From: Dechloromonas sp. TW-R-39-2
GTDB lineage: Bacteria > Pseudomonadota > Gammaproteobacteria > Burkholderiales > Rhodocyclaceae
DNA length: 64,000 nucleotides
Direction: 5' to 3'
Assembly: GCF_016864195.1 (NCBI RefSeq)
Contig: NZ_CP045202.1
Coordinates: forward strand, 1,271,001 to 1,335,000
A program made the position numbers and the translations under genes. Shown here piece by piece: positions 52,601-58,030 of the stretch. The notes beneath the pieces were generated by a model. The model had not been told where the DNA came from. It was given only the letters and a program-made list of their open reading frames with translations, and ran no database searches. How positions within the stretch are numbered: the first letter of the stretch is position 1; the number at the start of each line of letters is the position of its first letter.

Positions 52601-55298
52601 GTTCGATGGAACCAAGGTTGCAGTGGGTGATGTGGTGCAGGTCACCTCGGGTGGCGTGACAAATAGCGTGACGATTACAGCGGCAGACAAGACGGCCGGT
52701 TTCGTGACGACAAGCTTCTTGCCGGTTGCCGAGGGCGCCACGATGACCGTGACGGCCAAGATTGTTGATGCAGCAGGTAACAGTACGCCTGATGGTTCTG
52801 ACAGTGCAGTGGTTGATACCACCCCACCGAATGGTGGTGTGGCTCCGACCGTGACGATCACGGAAGACACCAACAACGACGGTTGGATCAACAAGACTGA
52901 AGCAGTCGGTAATGCCGACGTGAAGGTGGCGTTCGATGGAACCAAGGTTGCAGTGGGTGATGTGGTGCAGGTCACCTCGGGTGGCGTGACAAATAGCGTG
53001 ACGATTACAGCGGCAGACAAGACGGCCGGTTTCGTGACGACGAGCTTCTTGCCGGTTGCCGAGGGCGCCACGATGACCGTGACGGCCAAGATTGTTGATG
53101 CAGCAGGTAACAGTACGCCTGATGGTTCTGACAGTGCAGTGGTTGATACCACCCCACCGAATGGTGGTGTGGCTCCGACCGTGACGATCACGGAAGACAC
53201 CAACAACGACGGTTGGATCAACAAGACTGAAGCAGTCGGTAATGCCGACGTGAAGGTGGCGTTCGATGGAACCAAGGTTGCAGTGGGTGATGTGGTGCAG
53301 GTCACCTCGGGTGGCGTGACAAATAGCGTGACGATTACAGCGGCAGACAAGACGGCCGGTTTCGTGACGACGAGCTTCTCGCCGGTTGCCGAGGGCGTCA
53401 CGATGACGGTCTCTGCTGTGATTGTTGATTCGGCAGGGAATGCCACACCAGCGGGTACCGATAGTGCAGTGGTTGATACGACTGCGACGTCTGCTCCGAC
53501 GGTGACAATCACAACAGATGCAAATAACAACGGTTATATCAGCGCAGTCGAGCAAGGTGTGGCGACGACGGATGGGGTGCGGATTGGCCTGCCGGTCGGT
53601 GCGAAAGCAGGCGATACGCTGCTGATTACCGATGGCATTAACCCGCAGACGCATGTCCTGACAGCCGCAGAAGTGACTGCTGGTGTGTACAATACGACGT
53701 TTGCCAAACCGGCTGAAGGCGGTACGCTGACAATCTCGGCTACCCTGACTGATGCGGCGGGGAATACCTCGCTGGCAGGGACGGATACAGCGGTGCTTGA
53801 TACAACTCCGCCAGGGCTTCCGACGCTGACCGTTGTTAATAAGGCCGATACTCAAGTGTTCAGTACGAGTTGGGAAACTGCTCCTAATTCCAGTAACACT
53901 TCGGATGTCGTTAATTCGACGGCTTTTGAAGGCTGGACCCGCGTCGATTCACCAGAAGTTTCGGCTGGTGGCACCAATGGTTTCGAAATTTGGTCAACCG
54001 GCGATTCCCAGGCGCGCCAAGATACGAACATGAATACCATTACTGCAGCACCAGGTAATGGGTCCAATTTCTTGGAACTGAACGACTCTAATAGTATTGC
54101 CCAGACGATTGGTATTTCCCGTCAGGTAACCACTGCTCTTGGCATGGTTTACCAGTTGTCTCTGGATTACGCTGGTCGCCCTGGGTTTGCCACAACTTAT
54201 ACCAACATCTCTATCCTGCTGGATGGTGTCAAGGTGGCCAGTTATGCCAATACCAGTCCGATGACTTCTCTGGACTGGAAAAACCTAAAACTCGATTTCA
54301 TGGGGGACGGGAAGACGCATACGCTGACTATTTTGACTGACCCCACTGCTGTTGATCCGGCTGGGCGTGGTGCGATGGTCGATGATATTTCCTTCAATGG
54401 TTATCAGGGTGTGGCTGCAGGTAGTGGAGTGGGGGGGGCGACCGATATAGCCCTTGCCACCTATATCACTGCGACGGCTTCCAGCGCAGCAGATAGTTTC
54501 TTGCTGTCCTTTGATGGCCTTCCGGTCGGCGCACAGATCATCTCAGGGACCCATACCTATACTGTGGCTGCAGATGGAACTGTCAGCATGTTAGGCAGCG
54601 ATTTGGGTGCTGCAGTTCTGCGCGTTGCTGGCTCTTTCACCGGTGACCTGCATATTGGCGTCTCAGCGACAGAAACCGATCTGGCTGGTAACTCGGTCAC
54701 TACCACCCATCAAGAGGTTGGTATCCATGTACTTCCTGCTATTGGAACCATTATTTCTGCTGATATCGTTGATTCGCCAGCCAGCATTCTTAATGGAACA
54801 GCTTCGGGTGAGACGCAGACAGCTGTCGCGGCAGGTAGCTTCCTTAATGGCCTGGGCGGAAATGATACGGAAATCGGCGGTGCTGGTAATGATGTAATCA
54901 TTGGTGGAGCCGGTAACGACACCATGACCGGCGGTGGCGGTGCAGATACATTCAAGTGGGTCTTGGGTGACGAGGGCACTGTTGCAGTTCCGGCGCGAGA
55001 TACGATTACTGATGGTGCTGCCTTCAACTCCACTGCTGGCGAGAACCTTGATCTGCGTGATTTGTTGCAGGGTGAAGTACATAGTGGTACGAGTGCAGGT
55101 AATCTGGCAGATTATCTGCACTTTAGCTACAACTCGACGACACTCGCTACAACCATCGAAGTCAAGAGTCATGGTATGAGCCAGACCGGGCCGGATCAGA
55201 TAATTACCCTAAACGGGGTGAATCTGGTTGGTTCCTTTACCAGTGATCAGGCAATTATCCAGAACCTGCTGACCAACGGTAAGCTGGTGACTGATTAA
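37215..55298 (+). CDS. Giant LapA-type RTX adhesin with EF-hand-like repeat modules
   Basis: A 6027-residue surface adhesin, expected to hold cells to surfaces or each other. ATG 37215 (MAQAQVIAKV) was chosen because GGAG lies 7 bp upstream and it matches the LapA-type N-terminus; the frame opens 29 codons earlier. Order: retention module (1-~150) with LapG-type site PAAG (115-118); one Ig-like module (TAKLD...SITNDKTPTISGTG type); about 43 modules of ~107 residues, each opening with an EF-hand-like loop D-x-N-x-D-G-x-I-x3-E; three near-identical 1499-residue super-repeats; five 110-residue repeats; a lectin/jelly-roll-like domain (~5550-5735); four RTX nonapeptides (GGAGNDVIIGGAGND); and a C-terminal secretion domain ending in ANGKLVTD-like NGKLVTD. 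Very acidic, no Sec signal, almost no cysteine, as expected for type I export. Confidence 0.93.
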   Translation: MAQAQVIAKVSSMSGEAFARDGSGKMRRLKVGDSIREGESVVSSDGSQVVLKLADGREMTVRPGEVARIDAEVGAPIKPDAADSAVINNPKGFQKIAKAITGGGDLDSLLEQEAPAAGAVGTGGNEGHTFVEFLRVVETVDPLAFQFGTGAGRVLGAIEQPGVLVDVTPPALTAKLDSTSDSGVQGDGITNDKTPTISGTGEPGASILVTMPGTGEKLTTTVKPDGSWSVTPTLDLPNGPATVAVTSTDPAGNVTTAKVPLVIDAEVPNNGKAPIVEITEDANNDGFINRLESDGPTDVKVSFNGNLVSVGDVVKITSGGVTKDVAITEADKLNGFVTTTFPVQASGTTVVATAVIVDVAGNTTERGSDSAKVDLSTLEGLAVTITEDVNNDGWINSAELQGTVGVRVDLPASAVAGDLLTLNATGSAAQTITLTQAQIDAHSVIFEVAAPANGETLVVKAQVTDPAGNKSAEVSDSAVIDTQAPGAPVVEITEDGNNDGWINQAELSGDIGVTVSLAGTGAKAGETLLVSINGVAQTPIVLTAADILSGKVALTGVSNPGEGVTLTVTAAVKDAAGNTGATGSDSATIDTIAPQTLTAKLDPTSDSGTKGDSITNDKTPTISGTGDPGAKIEVTMPTGEKLTTTVKPDGSWTVTPTQDVPDGPIVVNVKETDPAGNSISTTVPLTIDSGVPNDGTAPTVTITEDANNDGFINRVEAQGPTDVKVSFNGNLVNVGDIVKITSAGVTKDVTITATDKANGFVTTDFPQQAAGTTVTATAVIVDTAGNTTQEGSDSAKLDLSPLDGLTVKITEDANDDGFINKAELQGTVGAEIKLPATAVAGDALTITATGNATQTIILTQSQIDAGQVIVELTAPGSGTEMVVTAQVKDPAGNESAVASDKATIATDDIGAPKVTITEDTNNDGWINKGELNGEIGVSVELPGTAKAGDSLLVSVNGVARTPIVLTAADISTGSVAITGVTNPGEGSTLTVTAQVKDVANNLGAVGSDSAKIDTTTFSGLAISITEDENDDGFIGQAELKGNDIGVRVVLPAGAAVGDTLTVSGSGNVDKVITLTAAQLATGFIDVTFNPTGNNTDFKATASIADPAGNKLGPVEDTARLQLSAPGAPIVTITEDGDNDGWINGTELNGPIDVSISVPATAKAGDKMLVTINGTDQAPIVLTQADIDKGSISLPNVQNPGEGVTLTVTAAVKDAAGNTGATGSDSATIDTIAPQTLTAKLDPTSDSGTKGDSITNDKTPTISGTGDPGAKIEVTMPTGEKLTTTVKPDGSWTVTPTQDVPEGPIVVNVKETDPAGNSISTTVPLTIDSGVPNNGAAPTVEIKEDANNDGWINRAEAQGAADVKVSFNGNLVNVGDIVKITSAGVTNDVAITAADKANGFVTTTFPAQADGTTMTVTAIIVDAAGNSTVQGSDVAKVDITNFTGLAISITEDENNDGFISQSELKGNDIGVRVALPAGAAVGDTLTVEGSGNVAQTFVLTAAQLATGYIDVSFNPTGNNTDFVAKASIVDAAGNSAGPVSDTARLQLTAPGAPIVTIDEDANNDGFINKAELNGPIDVSISVPATAKAGDSMLVTINGTPLAPIVLTQADIDKNSISIPNVQNPGEGATLTVTAQVKDVAGNLGGIGSDSAKVDTLVPNGGAAPVVEITEDANNDGWINKAEAVGNADVKVSFDGTKVDVGDKVLVSAGGVTNTVTITAADKANNYVTTNFAQPADGSTMTVTAKIVDAAQNSSAEGSDSAKVDTTVPNDGNAPVVTITEDANNDGFINRTEAVGNADVKVEFDGSKVAVGDVVKITSGGVTNDVTITAVDKAAGFVTTSFAAQASGTTMTATAVIVDAAGNVSTQGSDSAKVDLSTLEGLAVTITEDVNNDGWINSAELQGTVGVRVDLPASAVAGDLLTLNATGSAAQTITLTQAQIDAHSVIFEVAAPANGETLVVKAQVTDPAGNKSAEVSDSAVIDTQAPGAPVVEITEDGNNDGWINQAELSGDIGVTVSLAGTGAKAGETLLVSINGVAQTPIVLTAADILSGKVALTGVSNPGEGVTLTVTAAVKDAAGNTGATGSDSATIDTIVPQTLTAKLDPTSDSGTKGDSITNDKTPTISGTGDPGAKIEVTMPTGEKLTTTVKPDGSWTVTPTQDVPDGPIVVNVKETDPAGNSISTTVPLTIDSGVPNDGTAPTVTITEDANNDGFINRVEAQGPTDVKVSFNGNLVNVGDIVKITSAGVTKDVTITATDKANGFVTTDFPQQAAGTTVTATAVIVDTAGNTTQEGSDSAKLDLSPLDGLTVKITEDANDDGFINKAELQGTVGAEIKLPATAVAGDALTITATGNATQTIILTQSQIDAGQVIVELTAPGSGTEMVVTAQVKDPAGNESAVASDKATIATDDIGAPKVTITEDTNNDGWINKGELNGEIGVSVELPGTAKAGDSLLVSVNGVARTPIVLTAADISTGSVAITGVTNPGEGSTLTVTAQVKDVANNLGAVGSDSAKIDTTTFSGLAISITEDENDDGFIGQAELKGNDIGVRVVLPAGAAVGDTLTVSGSGNVDKVITLTAAQLATGFIDVTFNPTGNNTDFKATASIADPAGNKLGPVEDTARLQLSAPGAPIVTITEDGDNDGWINGTELNGPIDVSISVPATAKAGDKMLVTINGTDQAPIVLTQADIDKGSISLPNVQNPGEGVTLTVTAAVKDAAGNTGATGSDSATIDTIAPQTLTAKLDPTSDSGTKGDSITNDKTPTISGTGDPGAKIEVTMPTGEKLTTTVKPDGSWTVTPTQDVPEGPIVVNVKETDPAGNSISTTVPLTIDSGVPNNGAAPTVEIKEDANNDGWINRAEAQGAADVKVSFNGNLVNVGDIVKITSAGVTNDVAITAADKANGFVTTTFPAQADGTTMTVTAIIVDAAGNSTVQGSDVAKVDITNFTGLAISITEDENNDGFISQSELKGNDIGVRVALPAGAAVGDTLTVEGSGNVAQTFVLTAAQLATGYIDVSFNPTGNNTDFVAKASIVDAAGNSAGPVSDTARLQLTAPGAPIVTIDEDANNDGFINKAELNGPIDVSISVPATAKAGDSMLVTINGTPLAPIVLTQADIDKNSISIPNVQNPGEGATLTVTAQVKDVAGNLGGIGSDSAKVDTLVPNGGAAPVVEITEDANNDGWINKAEAVGNADVKVSFDGTKVDVGDKVLVSAGGVTNTVTITAADKANNYVTTNFAQPADGSTMTVTAKIVDAAQNSSAEGSDSAKVDTTVPNDGNAPVVTITEDANNDGFINRTEAVGNADVKVEFDGSKVAVGDVVKITSGGVTNDVTITAVDKAAGFVTTSFAAQASGTTMTATAVIVDAAGNVSTQGSDSAKVDLSTLEGLAVTITEDVNNDGWINSAELQGTVGVRVDLPASAVAGDLLTLNATGSAAQTITLTQAQIDAHSVIFEVAAPANGETLVVKAQVTDPAGNKSAEVSDSAVIDTQAPGAPVVEITEDGNNDGWINQAELSGDIGVTVSLAGTGAKAGETLLVSINGVAQTPIVLTAADILSGKVALTGVSNPGEGVTLTVTAAVKDAAGNTGATGSDSATIDTIVPQTLTAKLDPTSDSGTKGDSITNDKTPTISGTGDPGAKIEVTMPTGEKLTTTVKPDGSWTVTPTQDVPDGPIVVNVKETDPAGNSISTTVPLTIDSGVPNDGTAPTVTITEDANNDGFINRVEAQGPTDVKVSFNGNLVNVGDIVKITSAGVTKDVTITATDKANGFVTTDFPQQAAGTTVTATAVIVDTAGNTTQEGSDSAKLDLSPLDGLTVKITEDANDDGFINKAELQGTVGAEIKLPATAVAGDALTITATGNATQTIILTQSQIDAGQVIVELTAPGSGTEMVVTAQVKDPAGNESAVASDKATIATDDIGAPKVTITEDTNNDGWINKGELNGEIGVSVELPGTAKAGDSLLVSVNGVARTPIVLTAADISTGSVAITGVTNPGEGSTLTVTAQVKDVANNLGAVGSDSAKIDTTTFSGLAISITEDENDDGFIGQAELKGNDIGVRVVLPAGAAVGDTLTVSGSGNVDKVITLTAAQLATGFIDVTFNPTGNNTDFKATASIADPAGNKLGPVEDTARLQLSAPGAPIVTITEDGDNDGWINGTELNGPIDVSISVPATAKAGDKMLVTINGTDQAPIVLTQADIDKGSISLPNVQNPGEGVTLTVTAAVKDAAGNTGATGSDSATIDTIAPQTLTAKLDPTSDSGTKGDSITNDKTPTISGTGDPGAKIEVTMPTGEKLTTTVKPDGSWTVTPTQDVPEGPIVVNVKETDPAGNSISTTVPLTIDSGVPNNGAAPTVEIKEDANNDGWINRAEAQGAADVKVSFNGNLVNVGDIVKITSAGVTNDVAITAADKANGFVTTTFPAQADGTTMTVTAIIVDAAGNSTVQGSDVAKVDITNFTGLAISITEDENNDGFISQSELKGNDIGVRVALPAGAAVGDTLTVEGSGNVAQTFVLTAAQLATGYIDVSFNPTGNNTDFVAKASIVDAAGNSAGPVSDTARLQLTAPGAPIVTIDEDANNDGFINKAELNGPIDVSISVPATAKAGDSMLVTINGTPLAPIVLTQADIDKNSISIPNVQNPGEGATLTVTAQVKDVAGNLGGIGSDSAKVDTLVPNGGAAPVVEITEDANNDGWINKAEAVGNADVKVSFDGTKVDVGDKVLVSSGGVTNTVTITAADKANNYVTTNFAQPADGSTMTVTAKIVDAAQNSSAEGSDSAKVDTTVPNDGNAPVVTITEDANNDGFINRTEAVGNADVKVEFDGSKVAVGDVVKITSGGVTNDVTITAVDKAAGFVTTSFAAQASGTTMTATAVIVDAAGNVSTQGSDSAVVDTAPLNGGVAPTVTITEDTNNDGWINKTEAVGNADVKVAFDGTKVAVGDVVQVTSGGVTNSVTITAADKTAGFVTTSFLPVAEGATMTVTAKIVDAAGNSTPDGSDSAVVDTTPPNGGVAPTVTITEDTNNDGWINKTEAVGNADVKVAFDGTKVAVGDVVQVTSGGVTNSVTITAADKTAGFVTTSFLPVAEGATMTVTAKIVDAAGNSTPDGSDSAVVDTTPPNGGVAPTVTITEDTNNDGWINKTEAVGNADVKVAFDGTKVAVGDVVQVTSGGVTNSVTITAADKTAGFVTTSFLPVAEGATMTVTAKIVDAAGNSTPDGSDSAVVDTTPPNGGVAPTVTITEDTNNDGWINKTEAVGNADVKVAFDGTKVAVGDVVQVTSGGVTNSVTITAADKTAGFVTTSFLPVAEGATMTVTAKIVDAAGNSTPDGSDSAVVDTTPPNGGVAPTVTITEDTNNDGWINKTEAVGNADVKVAFDGTKVAVGDVVQVTSGGVTNSVTITAADKTAGFVTTSFSPVAEGVTMTVSAVIVDSAGNATPAGTDSAVVDTTATSAPTVTITTDANNNGYISAVEQGVATTDGVRIGLPVGAKAGDTLLITDGINPQTHVLTAAEVTAGVYNTTFAKPAEGGTLTISATLTDAAGNTSLAGTDTAVLDTTPPGLPTLTVVNKADTQVFSTSWETAPNSSNTSDVVNSTAFEGWTRVDSPEVSAGGTNGFEIWSTGDSQARQDTNMNTITAAPGNGSNFLELNDSNSIAQTIGISRQVTTALGMVYQLSLDYAGRPGFATTYTNISILLDGVKVASYANTSPMTSLDWKNLKLDFMGDGKTHTLTILTDPTAVDPAGRGAMVDDISFNGYQGVAAGSGVGGATDIALATYITATASSAADSFLLSFDGLPVGAQIISGTHTYTVAADGTVSMLGSDLGAAVLRVAGSFTGDLHIGVSATETDLAGNSVTTTHQEVGIHVLPAIGTIISADIVDSPASILNGTASGETQTAVAAGSFLNGLGGNDTEIGGAGNDVIIGGAGNDTMTGGGGADTFKWVLGDEGTVAVPARDTITDGAAFNSTAGENLDLRDLLQGEVHSGTSAGNLADYLHFSYNSTTLATTIEVKSHGMSQTGPDQIITLNGVNLVGSFTSDQAIIQNLLTNGKLVTD
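38331..42827 (+). repeat. 4497-bp adhesin super-repeat, copy 1
   Basis: First of three tandem in-frame copies (1499 residues: twelve EF-loop modules and two Ig-like modules lacking the loop). By eye it differs from copy 2 at only a few bases, including 38672 (T/C), 38816 (T/C) and 38992 (C/T, Ala to Val). Confidence 0.93.
42828..47324 (+). repeat. 4497-bp adhesin super-repeat, copy 2
   Basis: Second tandem copy. I found only one difference from copy 3, G46830 versus T51327 (Ala to Ser), though I did not align every base. Confidence 0.93.
47325..51821 (+). repeat. 4497-bp adhesin super-repeat, copy 3
   Basis: Third tandem copy. It ends where GCGAAGGTTGATTTG of the earlier copies is replaced by GCAGTGGTTGATACC, leading into the 330-bp repeats. 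It carries the Ala-to-Val change shared with copy 2 (T47986). Confidence 0.93.
51822..53471 (+). repeat. Five tandem 330-bp repeats in the adhesin gene
   Basis: Five in-frame 110-residue units of one EF-loop module each, at exact 330-bp spacing (marker ATGGTGGTGT at 51841, 52171, 52501, 52831, 53161). Units 2-4 differ by one or two silent bases. The first begins with a variant linker (APLNGG instead of TPPNGG) and the fifth diverges in its last third. Confidence 0.93.
53860..54420 (+). other. Lectin/jelly-roll-like domain near the adhesin C-terminus
   Basis: This segment departs from the repeat pattern: FEGWTRVDSPEVSAGG, NGFEIWSTGD, GSNFLELN, QTIGISRQVTT, YQLSLDYAGRPG and DDISFNGY follow the layout of beta-sandwich carbohydrate-binding-like domains seen near the end of RTX adhesins. 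It is the best candidate for the ligand-binding tip. The ligand is unknown and the fold assignment is from pattern only. Confidence 0.5.
54835..55298 (+). other. RTX nonapeptides and type I secretion C-terminal domain
   Basis: Four glycine/aspartate nonapeptides (LGGNDTEIGGAGNDVIIGG and the following GAGNDTMTG) are followed by GADTFKWVLGDEGT, PARDTITD, NLDLRDLLQGE, LADYLHFS and a final IIQNLLTNGKLVTD. This is the VCA0849-type secretion domain found on LapA-like adhesins; export starts from this end and the RTX part folds on binding calcium outside. Confidence 0.88.
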
Positions 55299-55320
55299 GC
55301 ACTTAGCACTTTGGGCACAT

Positions 55321-55347
55321 AAAAAGGGCGGATTTTCCGCCCTTTTT
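55321..55347. terminator. Bidirectional terminator after the adhesin gene
   Basis: An 11-bp stem AAAAAGGGCGG/CCGCCCTTTTT with a 5-base loop, 22 bp after the adhesin stop. Confidence 0.92.
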
Positions 55348-55371
55348 ATGTTGTGCAAGTCATGGGAAAAC

Positions 55372-55399
55372 AAAAAAGGGACAGCAAAAGCCGTCCCTT
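55372..55399 (-). terminator. Intrinsic terminator after the Crp/Fnr-type gene
   Basis: Stem AAGGGAC-a-GC / GC-c-GTCCCTT with an AAAA loop and a T run on the - strand, just beyond the regulator's stop. Confidence 0.8.
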
Positions 55400-55417
55400 G
55401 AAACGATGTGCTGGATT

Positions 55418-56113
55418 TCAGCCTTCGTGCTTGCGCAGGTTGGCGACGCAGGGAATGTGAATCTTGCGGCCTTCGACCACGATCAGGCCAAGCTCGGAGA
55501 GTTCGTGCAGGATGCGGGAGAAATGTTCCTGGGTCAGGTTCAGTCGTGAGGCAATGACCCCCTTGTTGGTTGGCAAGGTGATGACTACGTTAGTGCCGTT
55601 CAGCTCTGTATCAGGCAGTTCACGCAGAAGGTAGCCAATGATGCGCTGTTTGCCGGAGTGCAGCGAATACGACTCGACATCATTCATCAGCTGGTGCAGG
55701 CGCATGGCCATGCCGGCCAGCATCTTGCGACAGAGGTTGTGGTCGCGCTGAAGCTCGTCAAAAACGGCAGCTTTGGATACATGCAACAGGAGTGAGTCGG
55801 TCAGCGCCTGGGCGAAGACAATGTAAGGCTTTTCCATGAACATCACGGCCTCGCCGAAGCTCTGGCCCTGTGTCAGGATTTCGACGACTTTCTCACTGCC
55901 TTGCTGGGAAGTGAAGGCGAGTTTGACCTGCCCATAAACCAGCAGGTGAAAACCATTGCAGGGGTCGCCCTTGTGAAACAGGATGTCGCCCTTGCTGATG
56001 TGAATTTCACGGGTTGAACGGGCGATCCGCGCAATTTCCTCTGGCGCCAGGCCATTGAAAAGCGGGATGTGGGTGAGTAGTGCTTCGACATTGATCGGGT
56101 GGTTCGACTGCAT
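55418..56113 (-). CDS. Crp/Fnr-family regulator, probably Dnr/NnrR-like
   Basis: A 231-residue regulator with an N-terminal cyclic-nucleotide-binding-like beta barrel (ISKGDILFHKGDPCNGFHLL, VYGQVKLAF, GQSFGEAVMF), a dimer helix (about 115-150) and a C-terminal winged helix (NKGVIASRLNLTQEHFSRIL). It lacks the N-terminal cysteine cluster of Fnr, so it does not look like an oxygen-sensing Fe-S form. Lying 72 bp downstream of norD on the same strand, it most plausibly responds to nitric oxide like Dnr/NnrR and controls the nor genes. ATG 56113 (MQSNHPINVEALL) was chosen; the 21-codon upstream extension looks non-coding. Confidence 0.85.
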   Translation of the reverse strand: MQSNHPINVEALLTHIPLFNGLAPEEIARIARSTREIHISKGDILFHKGDPCNGFHLLVYGQVKLAFTSQQGSEKVVEILTQGQSFGEAVMFMEKPYIVFAQALTDSLLLHVSKAAVFDELQRDHNLCRKMLAGMAMRLHQLMNDVESYSLHSGKQRIIGYLLRELPDTELNGTNVVITLPTNKGVIASRLNLTQEHFSRILHELSELGLIVVEGRKIHIPCVANLRKHEG

Positions 56114-56185
56114 AGCTGGACTCGTTAAAAAAGCTGGCCGATGGTGGCATCGGGGTAATCCACCGGCAATACGCAATAATAACTA

Positions 56186-58027
56186 CTACCGAGTCAGTTG
56201 TGCATAAAGAAGTGGTAGCCGGCGCGGCAGCTCTTCCGGATTTCGTATGACGCAAAAACCTGCGGGTCCGAACAGGTAGGGCAGGTAGGCACCTGCTTCA
56301 CGGTCAATAGTGACGCAGAATGGGGTGAGTCCCATGCGTCGAGCTTCATGTACGGCCATTCGGGTGTCTTCGATGCCGTAGCGTGAGTCATACAGGTCGA
56401 GATCGTTGGGCTTGCCGTCGGTGATGATCAGCAGAAGGCGACGGCTGGCCGGTTGCTCGTAGAGTATTTTGGCCGATTGGCGCAGTGCGGCACCCATGCG
56501 GGTGTAGAAGCCGGGTTTGATGGCCAGAATTCGGCCACGAGCGGCGGCATCGTAACGGGCGTTGAAATCCTTGAGCAAATGGAAGCGGATGTTCTGCCGA
56601 CGCAATGATGAAAAGCCGTAGATCCCAAAACGGTCGCCTGTCGCGGTCAACGCTTCGGAGAAGAGCAAAAGCGAGTCGCGGACGACATCGACAATCCGGT
56701 GCGTATCCGAGATCCAGGCGTCCGTTGACATTGATAAGTCTGCCAGCAGCAGGCAGGCCAGGTCGCGTTCGCAACGTGCCTGAGCCAGGTAGTTGCCACT
56801 TTCTGGCGTATGACCTGAGGCGCGATCGGCATGGTTGCGTACGCAGGCTTCAACATCAAGCTCCGAACCATCGGCCTGAGCCTTGAGCCAGCGGCGTTGC
56901 GGTGCGAGGGCAGCGAACTGGCCGCGCAGTTTTTTGGCCGTGGCAACCAGTTCCTCCGGCAGGCCGGCCGGCAGTGCATCCTGAGCGATCATCGGCTGCA
57001 AGCGGCAGTGGTCAGCCAGCATCACGGTTTTGCGGTAATCCCACTCGGGCAGCGGGATGCCGGGGCCAACCGGGGTGTCATCTTCTGCCGCCGAAGGGAG
57101 GTCAAGGTCAAACTTGACGCGTGAGACCGAGGTTTCTGCATCGCGGATCAGCGACAGTTGATCGAGATCCTTGGCCGCGTTGCGGGCATTGGGATCTTCA
57201 TCATCATCAAAAGCCCGGTTGACCCGGACATATTCCGCCCAGGTCGGCAAACTCTCGGCGCGGAACATGGCCAGCATCGGATTCTTGTTGTCCGGCGTAT
57301 CAACCTGCTCGGCCTTGTGGGCGTCCTTTTCTGGTTCGGCGTTATTGCCACTGCCTTCGTGCGGCAGGTTGTTGCCCGATTCGGCATCGAGTTTGCCGGC
57401 CGGACGTTCTTCAACTTCGATCATCCACAGGAGTACAGGCTGTGGTGGCCGGGATTTGCGCGAATTCAGCGGTGGCAGCCCGTCGACCGCAGTGGGTGTG
57501 AGCAGCGCCTGGCGGATGGCTGTTTCTTGCGCAGCTTCATCAGGTTGCAGTTCATCCGGGTCGATTCGCCCGGCAATGTGAGCGGTGACGAGACGTTCGT
57601 AACGTGAACGCAGCCCAGGGTATTTTTCAAGCGCAGCCTGGGTGGCCAGTTGATTACGAATGAACCATGGGCGATCGGGCGCCACATCGCTGGCCGCCAG
57701 TGCGGCAAGCCAGAGGTAAAGGTCGCGGTTCAGGGATTTGTCTGGAAAGGCCGCGATTTCTGGCGGCAGACGCAGGGTTTCGGCGTCGCGTCGGGCCTGT
57801 GCAACTTTCTCACCGCTGGCTGCCAGACGCTGCAACCAGCGTCGACGGGCGCCATGTGTGTCCATGGTTGCTGCGGCCACTTTGAGCCCGGGGTCGCCAC
57901 CAAAGGCTCGAAACAAAATACCTGCCGTTTTTTCAACTTCGGCCAGTTTGACTGCGGCTTCCGGGTAATGCCCGGCGGCTGCCTTGGTCACCCAGTTGTG
58001 CCAGAGTTTTCCGATGAATTCTTCCAT
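56186..58027 (-). CDS. norD: NorD, von Willebrand A domain protein for nitric oxide reductase activation
   Basis: A 613-residue cytoplasmic protein. The C-terminal ~200 residues are a VWA domain with the metal-site motif LADLSMSTDAW (D-x-S-x-S), the downstream TRMGAALR threonine and LIITDGKPNDL. The N-terminal part is helical, and a variable acidic middle (about 210-260) is rich in E, K and N. NorD works with the AAA+ protein NorQ in maturing the NorCB complex, probably in metal-site insertion. It starts 3 bp after the polyferredoxin gene. Confidence 0.93.
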   Translation of the reverse strand: MEEFIGKLWHNWVTKAAAGHYPEAAVKLAEVEKTAGILFRAFGGDPGLKVAAATMDTHGARRRWLQRLAASGEKVAQARRDAETLRLPPEIAAFPDKSLNRDLYLWLAALAASDVAPDRPWFIRNQLATQAALEKYPGLRSRYERLVTAHIAGRIDPDELQPDEAAQETAIRQALLTPTAVDGLPPLNSRKSRPPQPVLLWMIEVEERPAGKLDAESGNNLPHEGSGNNAEPEKDAHKAEQVDTPDNKNPMLAMFRAESLPTWAEYVRVNRAFDDDEDPNARNAAKDLDQLSLIRDAETSVSRVKFDLDLPSAAEDDTPVGPGIPLPEWDYRKTVMLADHCRLQPMIAQDALPAGLPEELVATAKKLRGQFAALAPQRRWLKAQADGSELDVEACVRNHADRASGHTPESGNYLAQARCERDLACLLLADLSMSTDAWISDTHRIVDVVRDSLLLFSEALTATGDRFGIYGFSSLRRQNIRFHLLKDFNARYDAAARGRILAIKPGFYTRMGAALRQSAKILYEQPASRRLLLIITDGKPNDLDLYDSRYGIEDTRMAVHEARRMGLTPFCVTIDREAGAYLPYLFGPAGFCVIRNPEELPRRLPLLYAQLTR

Positions 58028-58030
58028 GAC

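Larger units (their letters stand above)
38055..53552 (+). other. Array of about 43 EF-hand-like calcium loops in the adhesin
   Basis: Each ~107-residue module begins with E-D-[AGTVE]-[ND]-[ND]-D-G-[FW]-I-x3-E, for example DANNDGFINRVE and DTNNDGWINKTE. These match the 12-residue EF-hand loop pattern: oxygen ligands at 1, 3 and 5, Gly at 6, Ile at 8, Glu at 12. I count one before the super-repeats, twelve in each of three super-repeats, five in the 330-bp repeats, and a last variant DANNNGYISAVE. Calcium binding is inferred from the pattern. Confidence 0.7.

Noticed and set aside
38331..53471. Tandem repeats considered as a CRISPR array or minisatellite
   Set aside because: Units are 330 and 4497 bp, in frame within a coding gene and without unique spacers; they are protein domain repeats.
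37332..53855. Very long open frames on the - strand through the adhesin repeats (up to about 1800 codons)
   Set aside because: They follow from the repeated codon bias of the + strand gene: they repeat with the same 4497-bp period, encode arginine/histidine-rich nonsense-like protein and match no family.
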